64,000 bases of DNA from JAWVFN01 sp963696625 (GTDB taxonomy: Bacteria > Actinomycetota > Thermoleophilia > Solirubrobacterales > 70-9). Where the stretch lies: the NCBI GenBank assembly GCA_963696625.1, contig CAVOKZ010000046.1, positions 59,621 through 123,620 of the forward strand. The letters run 5' to 3'. Positions 53,624 through 61,720 of this stretch are shown here, one piece after another; the stretch's first letter is position 1, and each line of letters starts with the position of its first letter. The translations under genes and the position numbers were made by a program. Below the pieces are notes generated by a model that saw only the letters and a list, made by a program, of their open reading frames with translations, had not been told where the DNA came from and did not search any database.

Positions 53624-54651
53624 TTGGTCTCCTCTCGTTCTCCCTCGACCGCGACCGTGTGCTCCGGCCGCCAGCCGACTGTCACCTCCCGTCCACGCAG
53701 CTCCTGGACCTCCGCGGAGGTGGTTTCCAGGTTCTGACGGACGACGTTGAGTTCGCCTCCCGCTTCGAGGTCGACGACGAAGCGGGTGATCATCCCCGCG
53801 TAGGCCACGCCGACGACCTTGCCTTTCTCGGTCTCGAGCCCCTTGGCTTTCTCGCGCGGCTCGAGGATCTGGACCTTTTCGGGCCGGATCGTGAACCGCT
53901 TGCCGTTGCGCTCGAGAGTGTTCGAGACGCCGACGAAGCCGGCGACGAAGTTGTTCTGCGGATGCTCGTAGACCTCCGCCGGAGGGCCGACCTGCTCGAT
54001 CTTGCCGTAGTTGAAGACGGCGATGCGATCGCTCATCGTCAGCGCCTCTTCCTGGTCGTGGGTGACGTAGACGAAGGTGATCCCGACTTCGCCCTGGATG
54101 GTCTTCAGCTCGATCTGCATCTGCTCGCGCAGCTTCAGGTCGAGCGCGCCGAGCGGCTCGTCGAGCAGCAGCACGCGCGGGCGGTTGACGATCGCGCGGG
54201 CGAGGGCGATCCGCTGCTGCTGGCCGCCCGAGAGCTCCGAGGGCTTGCGGGCGCCGACGTCAGGCAGGCTGACGGTCTCGAGCGCCTCTTTGCGGCGCCT
54301 GGCCCGCTCGGCCTTCTCGACGCCTGAGACGCGCATCCCGTATTCAATGTTCTCGGCGACGGTCATGTGCGGGAACAGAGCGTAGTCCTGGAAGACGGTG
54401 TTGACCTCGCGGTCATAGGGGGGCGAGTCGCCGACGTCCTTGCCCGCGAGCTCGACCGTTCCGCCGTCGGGCAACTCGAAGCCGGCGATCATCCGCAGGG
54501 TGGTGGTCTTGCCCGAGCCGGAGGGGCCGAGGAGGGTGAAGAACTCGCCGCGGGCGATGTCGAGATCGACGCCGTCCACCGCCAAGACGTCGCCGAAACG
54601 CTTGGTCAGGCCTTTGAGGCTTATGTCAGGCGTGCCGTTCGAGTTCTCCAA
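53620..54651 (-). CDS. potA: Polyamine ABC transporter ATPase, PotA-type (set 2)
   Basis: 343 aa. Walker A LGPSGSGKTT, signature LSGGQQQRIA, Walker B VLLLDEPLGALD, switch His in THDQEEA and a C-terminal TOBE domain (FTIRPEKVQILEP). First gene of operon potA-potD-potB-potC set 2. About 50 residues shorter than the set 1 ATPase because of a shorter TOBE region. Confidence 0.93.
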   Translation of the reverse strand: MENSNGTPDISLKGLTKRFGDVLAVDGVDLDIARGEFFTLLGPSGSGKTTTLRMIAGFELPDGGTVELAGKDVGDSPPYDREVNTVFQDYALFPHMTVAENIEYGMRVSGVEKAERARRRKEALETVSLPDVGARKPSELSGGQQQRIALARAIVNRPRVLLLDEPLGALDLKLREQMQIELKTIQGEVGITFVYVTHDQEEALTMSDRIAVFNYGKIEQVGPPAEVYEHPQNNFVAGFVGVSNTLERNGKRFTIRPEKVQILEPREKAKGLETEKGKVVGVAYAGMITRFVVDLEAGGELNVVRQNLETTSAEVQELRGREVTVGWRPEHTVAVEGEREETK

Positions 54652-54731
54652 CCCGAAGGGAACCTATCGGAGCCGCTAGCGCAATGGCATTGGGACCAGA
54701 CCAATGGAGAAACGACAGGGATGGCCGATAA

Positions 54732-54767
54732 CGACCGACGCCCGCTATGAGGGGCGGGCGTCGGTCG
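54732..54767 (-). terminator. Strong hairpin terminator
   Basis: A perfect 14-bp stem CGACCGACGCCCGC/GCGGGCGTCGGTCG with an 8-nt loop. It follows the stop of the NlpC-like gene (54797) on the minus strand and lies before the potA set 2 start. Confidence 0.75.
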
Positions 54768-54796
54768 GGCTGGGGAGAGAGATCTCTGAGCCGGTG

Positions 54797-55354
54797 CTAC
54801 AGACCCTCGGGATGGCGGGCGGCGAAGCCGGCCGCCGGGCGCGAAGTCGCGCGCCAGCGCGGGCCCTTGCCGCTGCCGGAGCCGTACGCCGACGTGTCCC
54901 AGCGCAGGCCGGCGATCACCGCGTACATGTGACCCTTGTTCGCGTAGGTGGTGATCCACGCGCCCGCGCCCGGGCTGCCCCAGGTCATGAACGGACCCGA
55001 TGGCAGCGGGCTCGAAAGCACGCCCGCGGCGTGGAGCACGTAGCTGACGGCGCCCGAGCAGTCATAGCCTCGGGAGACGAAGCTGGCGTGGCCGCCGCCC
55101 CACCGGTAGCGCGTCTTGCGGATCTTGTTGCCGGCGACGATCGCGTTGATGACCGCCTGCGGCGCACCCTCCGGAGCGACGGCGCGGCCGTTGGGCAGAA
55201 TCGTCGCGTTGGTCGGCGGCGCCGGGGGCGGAGCGGAGCCCGGAGGCGTCGCTCCACCCGTCTGCGCACCCGCGCTGGAAGCCAGCGCCAGTGTCCCTAC
55301 CGTGGTCGCGAGCGCACACAGCGTGCCTGCCCGCCTGATTGCATTCGGTCGCAA
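54797..55354 (-). CDS. Secreted NlpC/P60-like protein (first copy)
   Basis: 185 aa, TTG start. Signal peptide ending SSAGAQ, then a Pro-rich linker. The C-terminal domain reads YRWGGGHASF, then GYDCSGAVSYVLHAAG with the catalytic Cys of the NlpC/P60 family, and GHMYAVIAGLRWD with a candidate His. Such enzymes cut peptidoglycan peptides. The leader is a c-di-AMP riboswitch, known to control cell-wall hydrolases in actinobacteria. Paralogous to the gene at 55587. Confidence 0.82.
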   Translation of the reverse strand: MRPNAIRRAGTLCALATTVGTLALASSAGAQTGGATPPGSAPPPAPPTNATILPNGRAVAPEGAPQAVINAIVAGNKIRKTRYRWGGGHASFVSRGYDCSGAVSYVLHAAGVLSSPLPSGPFMTWGSPGAGAWITTYANKGHMYAVIAGLRWDTSAYGSGSGKGPRWRATSRPAAGFAARHPEGL

Positions 55355-55365
55355 AACATTCTCCT

Positions 55366-55505
55366 TCGTCGGCCTACCGGGTTAGCTGACGGGCTGGCGC
55401 TAAAGGAGACTGCGCCCCCACACGAGGTGGGTTAGCCCCAACGACTTGGTTCCCCGGTCCCCCTGCGGCTTGTCCCGCCGGGAGCTCGGCATTACCGATT
55501 AACTG
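55366..55505 (-). ncRNA. c-di-AMP riboswitch (ydaO-yuaA class), copy 1
   Basis: On the minus strand the leader contains GGGGAACCAAGT, a GGGGCTAACCCAC block and the 3' conserved CAGCCCGTCAGCTAACCCGG TAGGCCGAC. These match the ydaO-yuaA consensus and the second copy at 56172-56320. It ends 11 bp before the start of the NlpC-like gene. Ligand-bound riboswitches of this class usually lower expression. Confidence 0.85.
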
Positions 55506-55532
55506 CGAGCGGGCACCGTAGCAAAGTGAAGG

Positions 55533-55560
55533 AACGCTTGCAAACGGCGTGGCAAGCGTT
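55533..55560 (-). terminator. Hairpin terminator after the second NlpC-like gene
   Basis: AACGCTTGC/GCAAGCGTT, a perfect 9-bp inverted repeat with a 10-nt loop, followed on the minus strand by CCTTCACTTT. It lies between the 55587 gene end and riboswitch copy 1. Confidence 0.6.
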
Positions 55561-55586
55561 AGCGGACGCTTATACGAGGGCTACTG

Positions 55587-56159
55587 CTACAGGCCGGGGT
55601 AATGCCGGACGCGGTAGCCCCGCTTCTTGCGCTTGCTGGCGCGCCACCGCGGTCCCGAGCCGGCGTTCAGCTTCTCGCCGACCGCCGAGGTGTCCCAGCG
55701 CAGGCCGGCGACCACCGCGTAGACATGCCCGGGGTTGGAATACACCGTGATCCAGGCGCCGCGGCCGGGAACGCCGAACTTCATCAGCGGGCCCGAGGGC
55801 AGCGGCGAGGAGAGAAGGCCGCCTCCGTGGAGCATGTAACTAACCGCACCAGAGCAGTCGTAGCCGTTTGAGGTGAAGCTCTTGTGCCCGCCGCCGTAGA
55901 TGTACGGGTAGGTCGCGATCGCGTTGGCCGCGGCGATCGCCGAGACGACCTGGGGCGGGGCGTTGGCGGGAGCCAGTGCCTGGCCGTTGGCGAGCAGGGT
56001 CGCGCGCCCGGGCGGTCCCGTAGGCGTGGCTGCGGGGTCGGTCGGGGCGCCCGCGCCGCCGGTCTGGGCTGAGGCGGGGCCGGCGAAAGCGCACAGGCTG
56101 GCGCCCAGCGTGACCGCTGTGGCTACCGCTATACGACTACGTCGAACCGCGAAACGCAC
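55587..56159 (-). CDS. Secreted NlpC/P60-like protein (second copy)
   Basis: 190 aa, GTG start. Signal peptide ending GPASAQ, Pro-rich linker, then the same domain as its neighbour: YIYGGGHKSF, GYDCSGAVSYMLHGGG (catalytic Cys) and GHVYAVVAGLRWDTS. The C-terminus is basic (ASKRKKRGYRVRHYPGL), perhaps for binding the anionic wall. It has its own c-di-AMP riboswitch. A tandem duplication in which gene and riboswitch were copied together. Confidence 0.82.
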   Translation of the reverse strand: MRFAVRRSRIAVATAVTLGASLCAFAGPASAQTGGAGAPTDPAATPTGPPGRATLLANGQALAPANAPPQVVSAIAAANAIATYPYIYGGGHKSFTSNGYDCSGAVSYMLHGGGLLSSPLPSGPLMKFGVPGRGAWITVYSNPGHVYAVVAGLRWDTSAVGEKLNAGSGPRWRASKRKKRGYRVRHYPGL

Positions 56160-56171
56160 TACTGGACTCCT

Positions 56172-56320
56172 CCTTCGTCGGCCTACGGGGTTAGCTGACG
56201 GGCTGGCGCTAAAGGAGCTTGCGCTTCCACACGAGGTGAATTCGCCCCAACTTGATTGGTTCCCCCGTCCTTCTCGCGGGCTGACCCGCCTGAAGGCTCG
56301 GCTTTACCGGTGATTAATGG
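56172..56320 (-). ncRNA. c-di-AMP riboswitch (ydaO-yuaA class), copy 2
   Basis: Minus-strand leader with GGGGGAACCAATC, GGGGCGAATTCACC and the 3' block CAGCCCGTCAGCTAACCCCG TAGGCCGAC, all hallmarks of the class. It begins near TAATCACCGGTAAAGCCGAG and ends about 13 bp before the GTG of the second NlpC-like gene. Confidence 0.87.
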
Positions 56321-56409
56321 CTCGGGACCCTACCAACATGAACGGATACTTGCAGTTCCGAACCCCTGCAATTTGCGCCGATTCTGAGGCTACTTCCGTC
56401 CACTTCCTA

Positions 56410-56415
56410 TAGCTT
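56410..56415 (+). promoter_or_regulatory. -10 box of the SDR gene, leaderless arrangement
   Basis: TAGCTT, then 8 bases, then the GTG at 56424, with no Shine-Dalgarno. Confidence 0.4.
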
Positions 56416-56423
56416 GCGCCGCC

Positions 56424-57230
56424 GTGCGACTCGACGGTAAGCGGATCCTGCTCAGCGGCGCCACCGGCGGGCTCGGACAGGCGATCTCGGCGGAGCTTGC
56501 CGGCGCCGGAGCCGGTCTCGTGCTCAGCTCGCGGCGCAAGAAGGAGCTGACCGAGATCGCCAAGGCCCTCCCGGGCGGGACCGACCGCCACGAGGTGATC
56601 GTCGCCGACCTCGCCAAGGCGGGCGCGCCGGAGAAGCTGATCGCCTCGGCGGGCGACATCGACGGGCTCGTCGCCAACGCGGCGCTGCCGGCGACGGGGC
56701 GCCTCGAGGAGCTCAGCGACACCGAGGTGACGCGCGCCCTCGACGTCAACTTCGAGGCCCCGATCCTGATGGCGCACACCCTCGTCCCGGCCCTGCTCGA
56801 GAAGGGCGAGGGCCACATCGTCTTCATCTCCTCGCTCGCCGGCCACGTCGCCTCGCCGCGCTCCTCGCTCTACTCGGCGACCAAGTTCGGCCTGCGCGGC
56901 TTCGCCTTCGGCCTCCGCCACGACGTCGACGGCGACGGGGTGGGCGTCTCGGTCGTGTCTCCGGGCTTCGTCCGCGACGCGGGGATGTTCGCTGACTCGG
57001 GAGCGTCGCCTCCGGCGGGCATGGGCACGACCACGCCGCAGAAGGTCGGCCGCGCCGTGCGCAAGGCGATCGAGAAGAACAAGGTCGAGATCGCGGTCGC
57101 CCCCTGGCACCAGGTCCGCGCCGCCCGCTTCGCCGCCGCCCGCCCGCGCGTCAACGCGATGATCATGCGCGGCTCTTTGGCCGACCGGTCGGCCAAAGAG
57201 CTCGCCGACGGCCAGGCCGACAAGCGTTGA
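56424..57230 (+). CDS. Short-chain dehydrogenase/reductase
   Basis: 268 aa, GTG start. A complete SDR: ILLSGATGGLGQAIS (cofactor), VANAALP in place of NNAG, FISSLAGHVASPRSSLYSATK with catalytic Ser, Tyr and Lys, then SVVSPGFVRDAGMF. The C-terminal ~50 residues (EIAVAPWHQVRAARFAAARP) are basic and amphipathic, as in membrane-associated SDRs acting on lipids. The substrate is unknown. It is followed by hairpin repeat copy D. Confidence 0.85.
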   Translation: MRLDGKRILLSGATGGLGQAISAELAGAGAGLVLSSRRKKELTEIAKALPGGTDRHEVIVADLAKAGAPEKLIASAGDIDGLVANAALPATGRLEELSDTEVTRALDVNFEAPILMAHTLVPALLEKGEGHIVFISSLAGHVASPRSSLYSATKFGLRGFAFGLRHDVDGDGVGVSVVSPGFVRDAGMFADSGASPPAGMGTTTPQKVGRAVRKAIEKNKVEIAVAPWHQVRAARFAAARPRVNAMIMRGSLADRSAKELADGQADKR

Positions 57231-57238
57231 TACATCAA

Positions 57239-57274
57239 CCGCCGCCTCCTCTGCTTCGCCTCCGGGGGCGGCGG
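57239..57274 (+). repeat. Dispersed hairpin repeat, copy D
   Basis: Arms CCGCCGCC and GGCGGCGG around TCCTCTGCTTCGCCTCCGGG. Relative to copy C, one arm position changes G to C and its partner changes C to G, keeping the pair. Flanking ACATCAACC and GAATGGCCC are also shared with copy C. Confidence 0.7.
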
Positions 57275-57313
57275 TCCCGAGCTCGCCATGAATGGCCCAT
57301 ATCGACGGGGAAA

Positions 57314-57319
57314 TAGACT
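57314..57319 (+). promoter_or_regulatory. -10 box of acnA, leaderless arrangement
   Basis: TAGACT, identical to the boxes before tRNA-Glu and tRNA-Val, 6 nt before GTG 57326 (3 nt before GTG 57323). This favours 57326 as the true acnA start. Confidence 0.45.
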
Positions 57320-57322
57320 CGA

Positions 57323-60121
57323 GTGGTGAGCGAGAACAGCTTCGAAGCCAAGGACGCGCTGAAGGTCGGCGATCGCGAGTATGAGATCCACCGGCTCGAC
57401 GCGCTGCAGGCGAAGTTCGACGTAGCGCGGCTGCCCTACTCGCTCAAGGTCCTGCTCGAGAACGCGCTGCGGCTCGAGGACGGCGTCTCGGTCACCGCCG
57501 CCGACGTCGAGGCGATCGCCGGCTGGGACGCGAACGCCGAGCCGAGCGTCGAGATCCCGTTCCAGCCCGCGCGGGTGCTGATGCAGGACTTCACCGGCGT
57601 CCCCGCCGTCGTCGACCTCGCCGCGATGCGCGACGCGATGGAGGACCTCGGCGGCGACCCCGCCGCGATCAACCCGCTGGTCCCGGTCGACCTCGTGATC
57701 GACCACTCGGTCCAGGTCGACGCCTTCGGCACGGCCAAGGCCTTCGACTACAACGCCGAGCGCGACTATGAGCGAAACGGCGAGCGCTACGCCTTCCTGC
57801 GCTGGGGCCAGGAGGCCTTCGACAACTTCCGCGTCGTGCCGCCGGCGACCGGCATCTGCCACCAGGTCAACCTCGAGTACCTGGGGAGAGGCGTCTGGAG
57901 CCAGGAATCGAACGGCGTCACCCAGGCCTTCCCCGACACCCTCGTCGGCACCGACTCGCACACGACGATGATCAACGGCCTCGGCGTGCTCGGCTGGGGC
58001 GTCGGCGGGATCGAGGCCGAGGCGGCGATGCTCGGCCAGCCGATCTCGATGCTGCTGCCCCAGGTGATCGGCTTCAAGCTCACCGGCGAGCTTCCCGAGG
58101 GCGCGACCGCGACCGACCTGGTGCTGACCGTGACCGAGATGCTGCGGGAGAAGGGCGTCGTCGCCAAGTTCGTCGAGTTCTTCGGCCCCGGCATCGCCGG
58201 GCTCGGGCTCGCCGACCGGGCGACGCTCGGCAACATGTCGCCGGAGTTCGGCTCGACCTGCGCGATCTTCCCGATCGACGCCGAGACGCTGCGCTACCTC
58301 GAGTTCACCGGCCGCCCGACCGAGGTGATCGAGCTCACCGACGCCTACACGCGCGAGCAGGGGCTCTTCCACGACGAGAGCTCCGAGGAGGCGACCTACT
58401 CCGACACATTGGAGCTCGACCTCGGCGACGTCGAGCCGAGCATCGCCGGCCCCAAGCGCCCCCAGGACCGGATCCCGCTCGCCCAGGCCCGCGACGGCTT
58501 CCTCGCGGCGATGGAGGAGTTCGACCCCGAGGCCGGCGAGCAGCTCGGCAACAATGTCGACGAGGCGCTCGAGGAGACCTTCCCCGCCTCCGATCCGACC
58601 GCCGAGGACCACGACACCGAAGCCGGCAAGCCGCGGCACATCGGCACGGTCATTCCCAAGCCGAAGACCGGCGACGCGATCGCGGTCCAGCTCGAAAGCG
58701 GGGAGACCGTCGAGCTCGACCACGGCAAGGTCGTGATCGCCGCGATCACCAGCTGCACCAACACCTCCAACCCGTCGGTGATGGTCGCCGCCGGGCTGGT
58801 CGCCAAGAAGGCACTCGAGCGCGGCCTCAAGCGCCAGCCCTGGGTGAAGACGTCACTGGCGCCGGGATCGACCGTGGTCACCGAGTACCTGGAGAAGTCG
58901 GGGCTCGACAAGTCGCTCGACGAGCTCCAGTTCAACCTCGTCGGCTACGGCTGCACGACCTGCATCGGCAACTCGGGGCCGCTGCCGGATGAGATCTCGA
59001 GGGCGGTCAACGAGAAGGACCTCGCCGTCTGCGCCGTGCTCTCCGGGAACCGCAACTTCGAAGGCCGGATCAACCCCGACGTCAAGGCGAACTACCTCGC
59101 CTCGCCGCCGCTCGTCGTCGCCTACGCCCTCGCCGGGCGCATGGACCTCGACATCACCAGCGAGCCTCTCGGCCTCGACGCCGACGGCGAAGGCGTGTAC
59201 CTCAAGGACATCTGGCCGACGAACGAGGAGATCTCCGATGTGGTCGCCGAGGCCGTGCGCGCCGACATGTTCACCAAGAACTACGCCGACGTCTTCACCG
59301 GCGACGAGGCCTGGCGCGGGATCGAGGTGCCTGCGGGCGACCGCTACACCTGGCCCGATTCGACCTACGTTCGCAAGCCCAGCTTCTTCGAGGGCATGGC
59401 GGCGGAACCGGCCGCGATCGAGCCGATCTCGGATGCCCGCGTGCTCGCCGTCCTCGGTGACTCGGTCACCACCGACCACATCTCGCCCGCAGGGGCGATC
59501 AAGAAGGACAGCCCGGCCGGCAAGTGGCTGATCGACAACGGCGTCGAGCCCCGCGACTTCAACTCCTACGGCGCCCGCCGCGGCAACCACGAGGTGATGA
59601 TCCGCGGCACCTTCGCCAACATCCGCCTCCAGAACCAGCTGGTCGAGAAGCGGGGCGGATTCACCCGTCACTTCCCCGACGGCGGCGAGACGACGATCTA
59701 CGAGGCCGCGATGAAGTACGCCTCCGAAGGCGTTCCGCTGGTCGTGCTCGGCGGCAAGGAGTACGGCTCCGGCTCCTCACGCGACTGGGCCGCGAAGGGC
59801 ACCAGGCTGCTCGGAGTGCGCGCCGTGATCGCCCAGAGCTTCGAGCGGATCCACCGCTCCAACCTGATCGGGATGGGCGTCGCGCCGCTGCAGTTCCCCG
59901 ACGGCGAGAGCGCCTCCTCGCTGGGGCTGACCGGCGAGGAGGCGATCTCGGTGTCGGACCTTGAGAACGGCGAGGCAAAGTCGGTGACGGTCACGGCGAG
60001 CCGCGAGGGCGCCGACGACGTCAGCTTCGAGGCCAAGGTCCGGATCGACACGCCCAACGAGGCGAGCTACTTCCGCAACGGCGGCATCCTGCACCGCGTG
60101 CTCCGCGACCTCAAGGGGTAG
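57323..60121 (+). CDS. acnA: Aconitate hydratase A
   Basis: 932 aa (931 if GTG 57326 is used). It interconverts citrate and isocitrate in the TCA cycle. [4Fe-4S] cysteines are in ITSCTNTSNPSVM and GYGCTTCIGNSGPL; the active-site Ser/Arg region YGSGSSRDWAAKG is in the swivel domain. An acidic insertion of ~90 residues (near 365-455, with VDEALEETFPASDPTAEDHD) precedes the Cys loop, as in other actinobacterial AcnA. IRP-like features are not evident. Probably leaderless. Confidence 0.96.
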   Translation: MVSENSFEAKDALKVGDREYEIHRLDALQAKFDVARLPYSLKVLLENALRLEDGVSVTAADVEAIAGWDANAEPSVEIPFQPARVLMQDFTGVPAVVDLAAMRDAMEDLGGDPAAINPLVPVDLVIDHSVQVDAFGTAKAFDYNAERDYERNGERYAFLRWGQEAFDNFRVVPPATGICHQVNLEYLGRGVWSQESNGVTQAFPDTLVGTDSHTTMINGLGVLGWGVGGIEAEAAMLGQPISMLLPQVIGFKLTGELPEGATATDLVLTVTEMLREKGVVAKFVEFFGPGIAGLGLADRATLGNMSPEFGSTCAIFPIDAETLRYLEFTGRPTEVIELTDAYTREQGLFHDESSEEATYSDTLELDLGDVEPSIAGPKRPQDRIPLAQARDGFLAAMEEFDPEAGEQLGNNVDEALEETFPASDPTAEDHDTEAGKPRHIGTVIPKPKTGDAIAVQLESGETVELDHGKVVIAAITSCTNTSNPSVMVAAGLVAKKALERGLKRQPWVKTSLAPGSTVVTEYLEKSGLDKSLDELQFNLVGYGCTTCIGNSGPLPDEISRAVNEKDLAVCAVLSGNRNFEGRINPDVKANYLASPPLVVAYALAGRMDLDITSEPLGLDADGEGVYLKDIWPTNEEISDVVAEAVRADMFTKNYADVFTGDEAWRGIEVPAGDRYTWPDSTYVRKPSFFEGMAAEPAAIEPISDARVLAVLGDSVTTDHISPAGAIKKDSPAGKWLIDNGVEPRDFNSYGARRGNHEVMIRGTFANIRLQNQLVEKRGGFTRHFPDGGETTIYEAAMKYASEGVPLVVLGGKEYGSGSSRDWAAKGTRLLGVRAVIAQSFERIHRSNLIGMGVAPLQFPDGESASSLGLTGEEAISVSDLENGEAKSVTVTASREGADDVSFEAKVRIDTPNEASYFRNGGILHRVLRDLKG

Positions 60122-60131
60122 GCGCACGAAC

Positions 60132-60191
60132 ATGCGGACGCTCTCCGAACAGGAGCTGAACCGCGCCCTGCTCGCCCGCCAGATGCGGTGA
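60132..60191 (+). pseudogene. Remnant N-terminus of a winged-helix DNA-binding protein
   Basis: A 19-aa ORF, MRTLSEQELNRALLARQMR, ending 5 bp before tRNA-Ala. It matches the conserved opening of the actinobacterial winged-helix/DNA-glycosylase-like family (LS-x-x-x-LNRALLARQ). The rest of the gene is missing, so this looks like a deletion scar beside a tRNA. Confidence 0.45.
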
Positions 60192-60196
60192 GGGGA

Positions 60197-60269
60197 TGGA
60201 GCCAGCGGGACTCGAACCCGCGGCCTCCTGGTTGCAAACCAGGCGCTCTTCCAACTGAGCTATGGCCCC
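60197..60269 (-). tRNA. tRNA-Ala (anticodon TGC)
   Basis: 73 nt on the minus strand: acceptor GGGGCCA/TGGCTCC, D arm AGCTCAGTTGGAAGAGC, anticodon stem CCTGG/CCAGG around TTTGCAA, T arm GCGGG-TTCGAGT-CCCGC, discriminator A, no encoded CCA. Confidence 0.95.
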
Positions 60270-60360
60270 GTGAACGATGCATTGTAGGAAGGCCGGACGA
60301 GCAAATCCCGAGTGTGGCAGGATGCGCCCGACCTGCGGAATCCGAGGTAGGAGAGGGGTT

Positions 60361-61704
60361 ATGGCGACGAAAACCAAGCCTGACACCGACCAGTCCCCCG
60401 AGGCGGTCGAGGAGGCGAAGCTGCAAGCCGAGGCGGCGGGGCATCACAAGCCGGGCCAGGTCGCCGAGGTCTCCAACCTCGACATCGTTCGCCACTACTT
60501 CGACGCCGCGGTCGAGCGCATGGGCATGCCCGACGACCTGCGTCCGGTGTTCTGGAGCCCGTACCGCGAAGTGACGGTGCAGATCCCGGTCAAGCTCTCC
60601 GACGGCAAGACCCACGTCTTCTCGGGCTATCGGATCCAGCACAACGGCGCCCGCGGCCCCTACAAGGGCGGTGTCCGCTTTCACCCCGCGGTCGACGTCG
60701 ACGAGGTTCGCGCGCTCGCCTCGCTGATGACCTGGAAGACGGCGGTCGCGGGGGTCCCGTTCGGCGGCGCGAAGGGCGGCGTCAACTGCCCCGCGGGCGA
60801 TCTCGAGCAGTCCGAGCTGCAGGCGATCACGCGCTCTTTCATGGACAAGATCGAGAAGGTCCTCGGCCCGACCCGCGACATCCCCGCGCCCGACGTCAAC
60901 ACCAACGCCCAGACGATGGCCTGGATGATGGACGAATACGGCAAGCTCCACGGCCACACGCCGGCGATCTGCACCGGAAAGCCGATCGCGCTCGAGGGCT
61001 CCTACGGCCGCGAGGCGGCGACCGGCCGGGGCTGCGTGTTCATGTTCCGCGAGGCGGCCCCGCAGATCGGGCTCAACCCGGCCGAGACCACCTTCGTCGT
61101 CGAGGGCTTCGGCAACGTCGGCTCCTGGGCCGCGAGGATCATGCAGCAGCTGGGTTGCACGATGGTCGGGGTCTCCGACGTCAACGGCGCGATCCGCTCC
61201 GACGAGGGGATCGACGCCGAGAAGCTGAGCGAGTTCGTCAAGGGCGGCGGCAAGATCACCGAGTTCGAAGGCGCCGAGGAGATCCCCGCCGACGACCTGT
61301 TCGCGATCGAGTGCGACGTGCTGATCCCGGCGGCGCTCGGCGGCACGATCCACGAAGGCAACGCCGGCGCGATCAACTGCCGGATGGTGATCGAGGGTGC
61401 CAACAGCCCGACCACCCCTGCCGCCGACCAGATCCTCCACGACAAGGGCATCCACGTGATCCCCGACGTGATGGCAAACGCCGGCGGCGTCGTAGCGTCC
61501 TACTTCGAGTGGGTGCAGAACCTCCAGCACCTCCGCTGGACCGAGCGCGAGGTCAACGACAAGCTCGGGACGATCATGCGCCGCGCCTATCGCGAGGTCT
61601 CGGGCCGCGCCAAGGAGGAGAAGCTCCCGCTCCGTCATGCGTCCTACCTGGTCGGAATAGAGCGGGTCGTCGAGGCGGCCCGCACGCGCGGCTACGTCAG
61701 CTGA
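60361..61704 (+). CDS. gdhA: Glutamate dehydrogenase
   Basis: 447 aa from ATG 60361. It interconverts glutamate with 2-oxoglutarate and ammonia. Conserved stretches are GPYKGGVRFHPAVDVDEVRA, the catalytic Lys in VPFGGAKGGV, DIPAPDVNTNAQTMAWMMDE and the Rossmann motif VEGFGNVGSWAA. Substrate Lys residues are in place. A catabolic or anabolic role and NAD/NADP preference cannot be read with confidence. It could handle ammonia from the alanine dehydrogenase and polyamine pathway. Confidence 0.95.
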   Translation: MATKTKPDTDQSPEAVEEAKLQAEAAGHHKPGQVAEVSNLDIVRHYFDAAVERMGMPDDLRPVFWSPYREVTVQIPVKLSDGKTHVFSGYRIQHNGARGPYKGGVRFHPAVDVDEVRALASLMTWKTAVAGVPFGGAKGGVNCPAGDLEQSELQAITRSFMDKIEKVLGPTRDIPAPDVNTNAQTMAWMMDEYGKLHGHTPAICTGKPIALEGSYGREAATGRGCVFMFREAAPQIGLNPAETTFVVEGFGNVGSWAARIMQQLGCTMVGVSDVNGAIRSDEGIDAEKLSEFVKGGGKITEFEGAEEIPADDLFAIECDVLIPAALGGTIHEGNAGAINCRMVIEGANSPTTPAADQILHDKGIHVIPDVMANAGGVVASYFEWVQNLQHLRWTEREVNDKLGTIMRRAYREVSGRAKEEKLPLRHASYLVGIERVVEAARTRGYVS

Positions 61705-61720
61705 CAGCCAGCCCCTCGGG

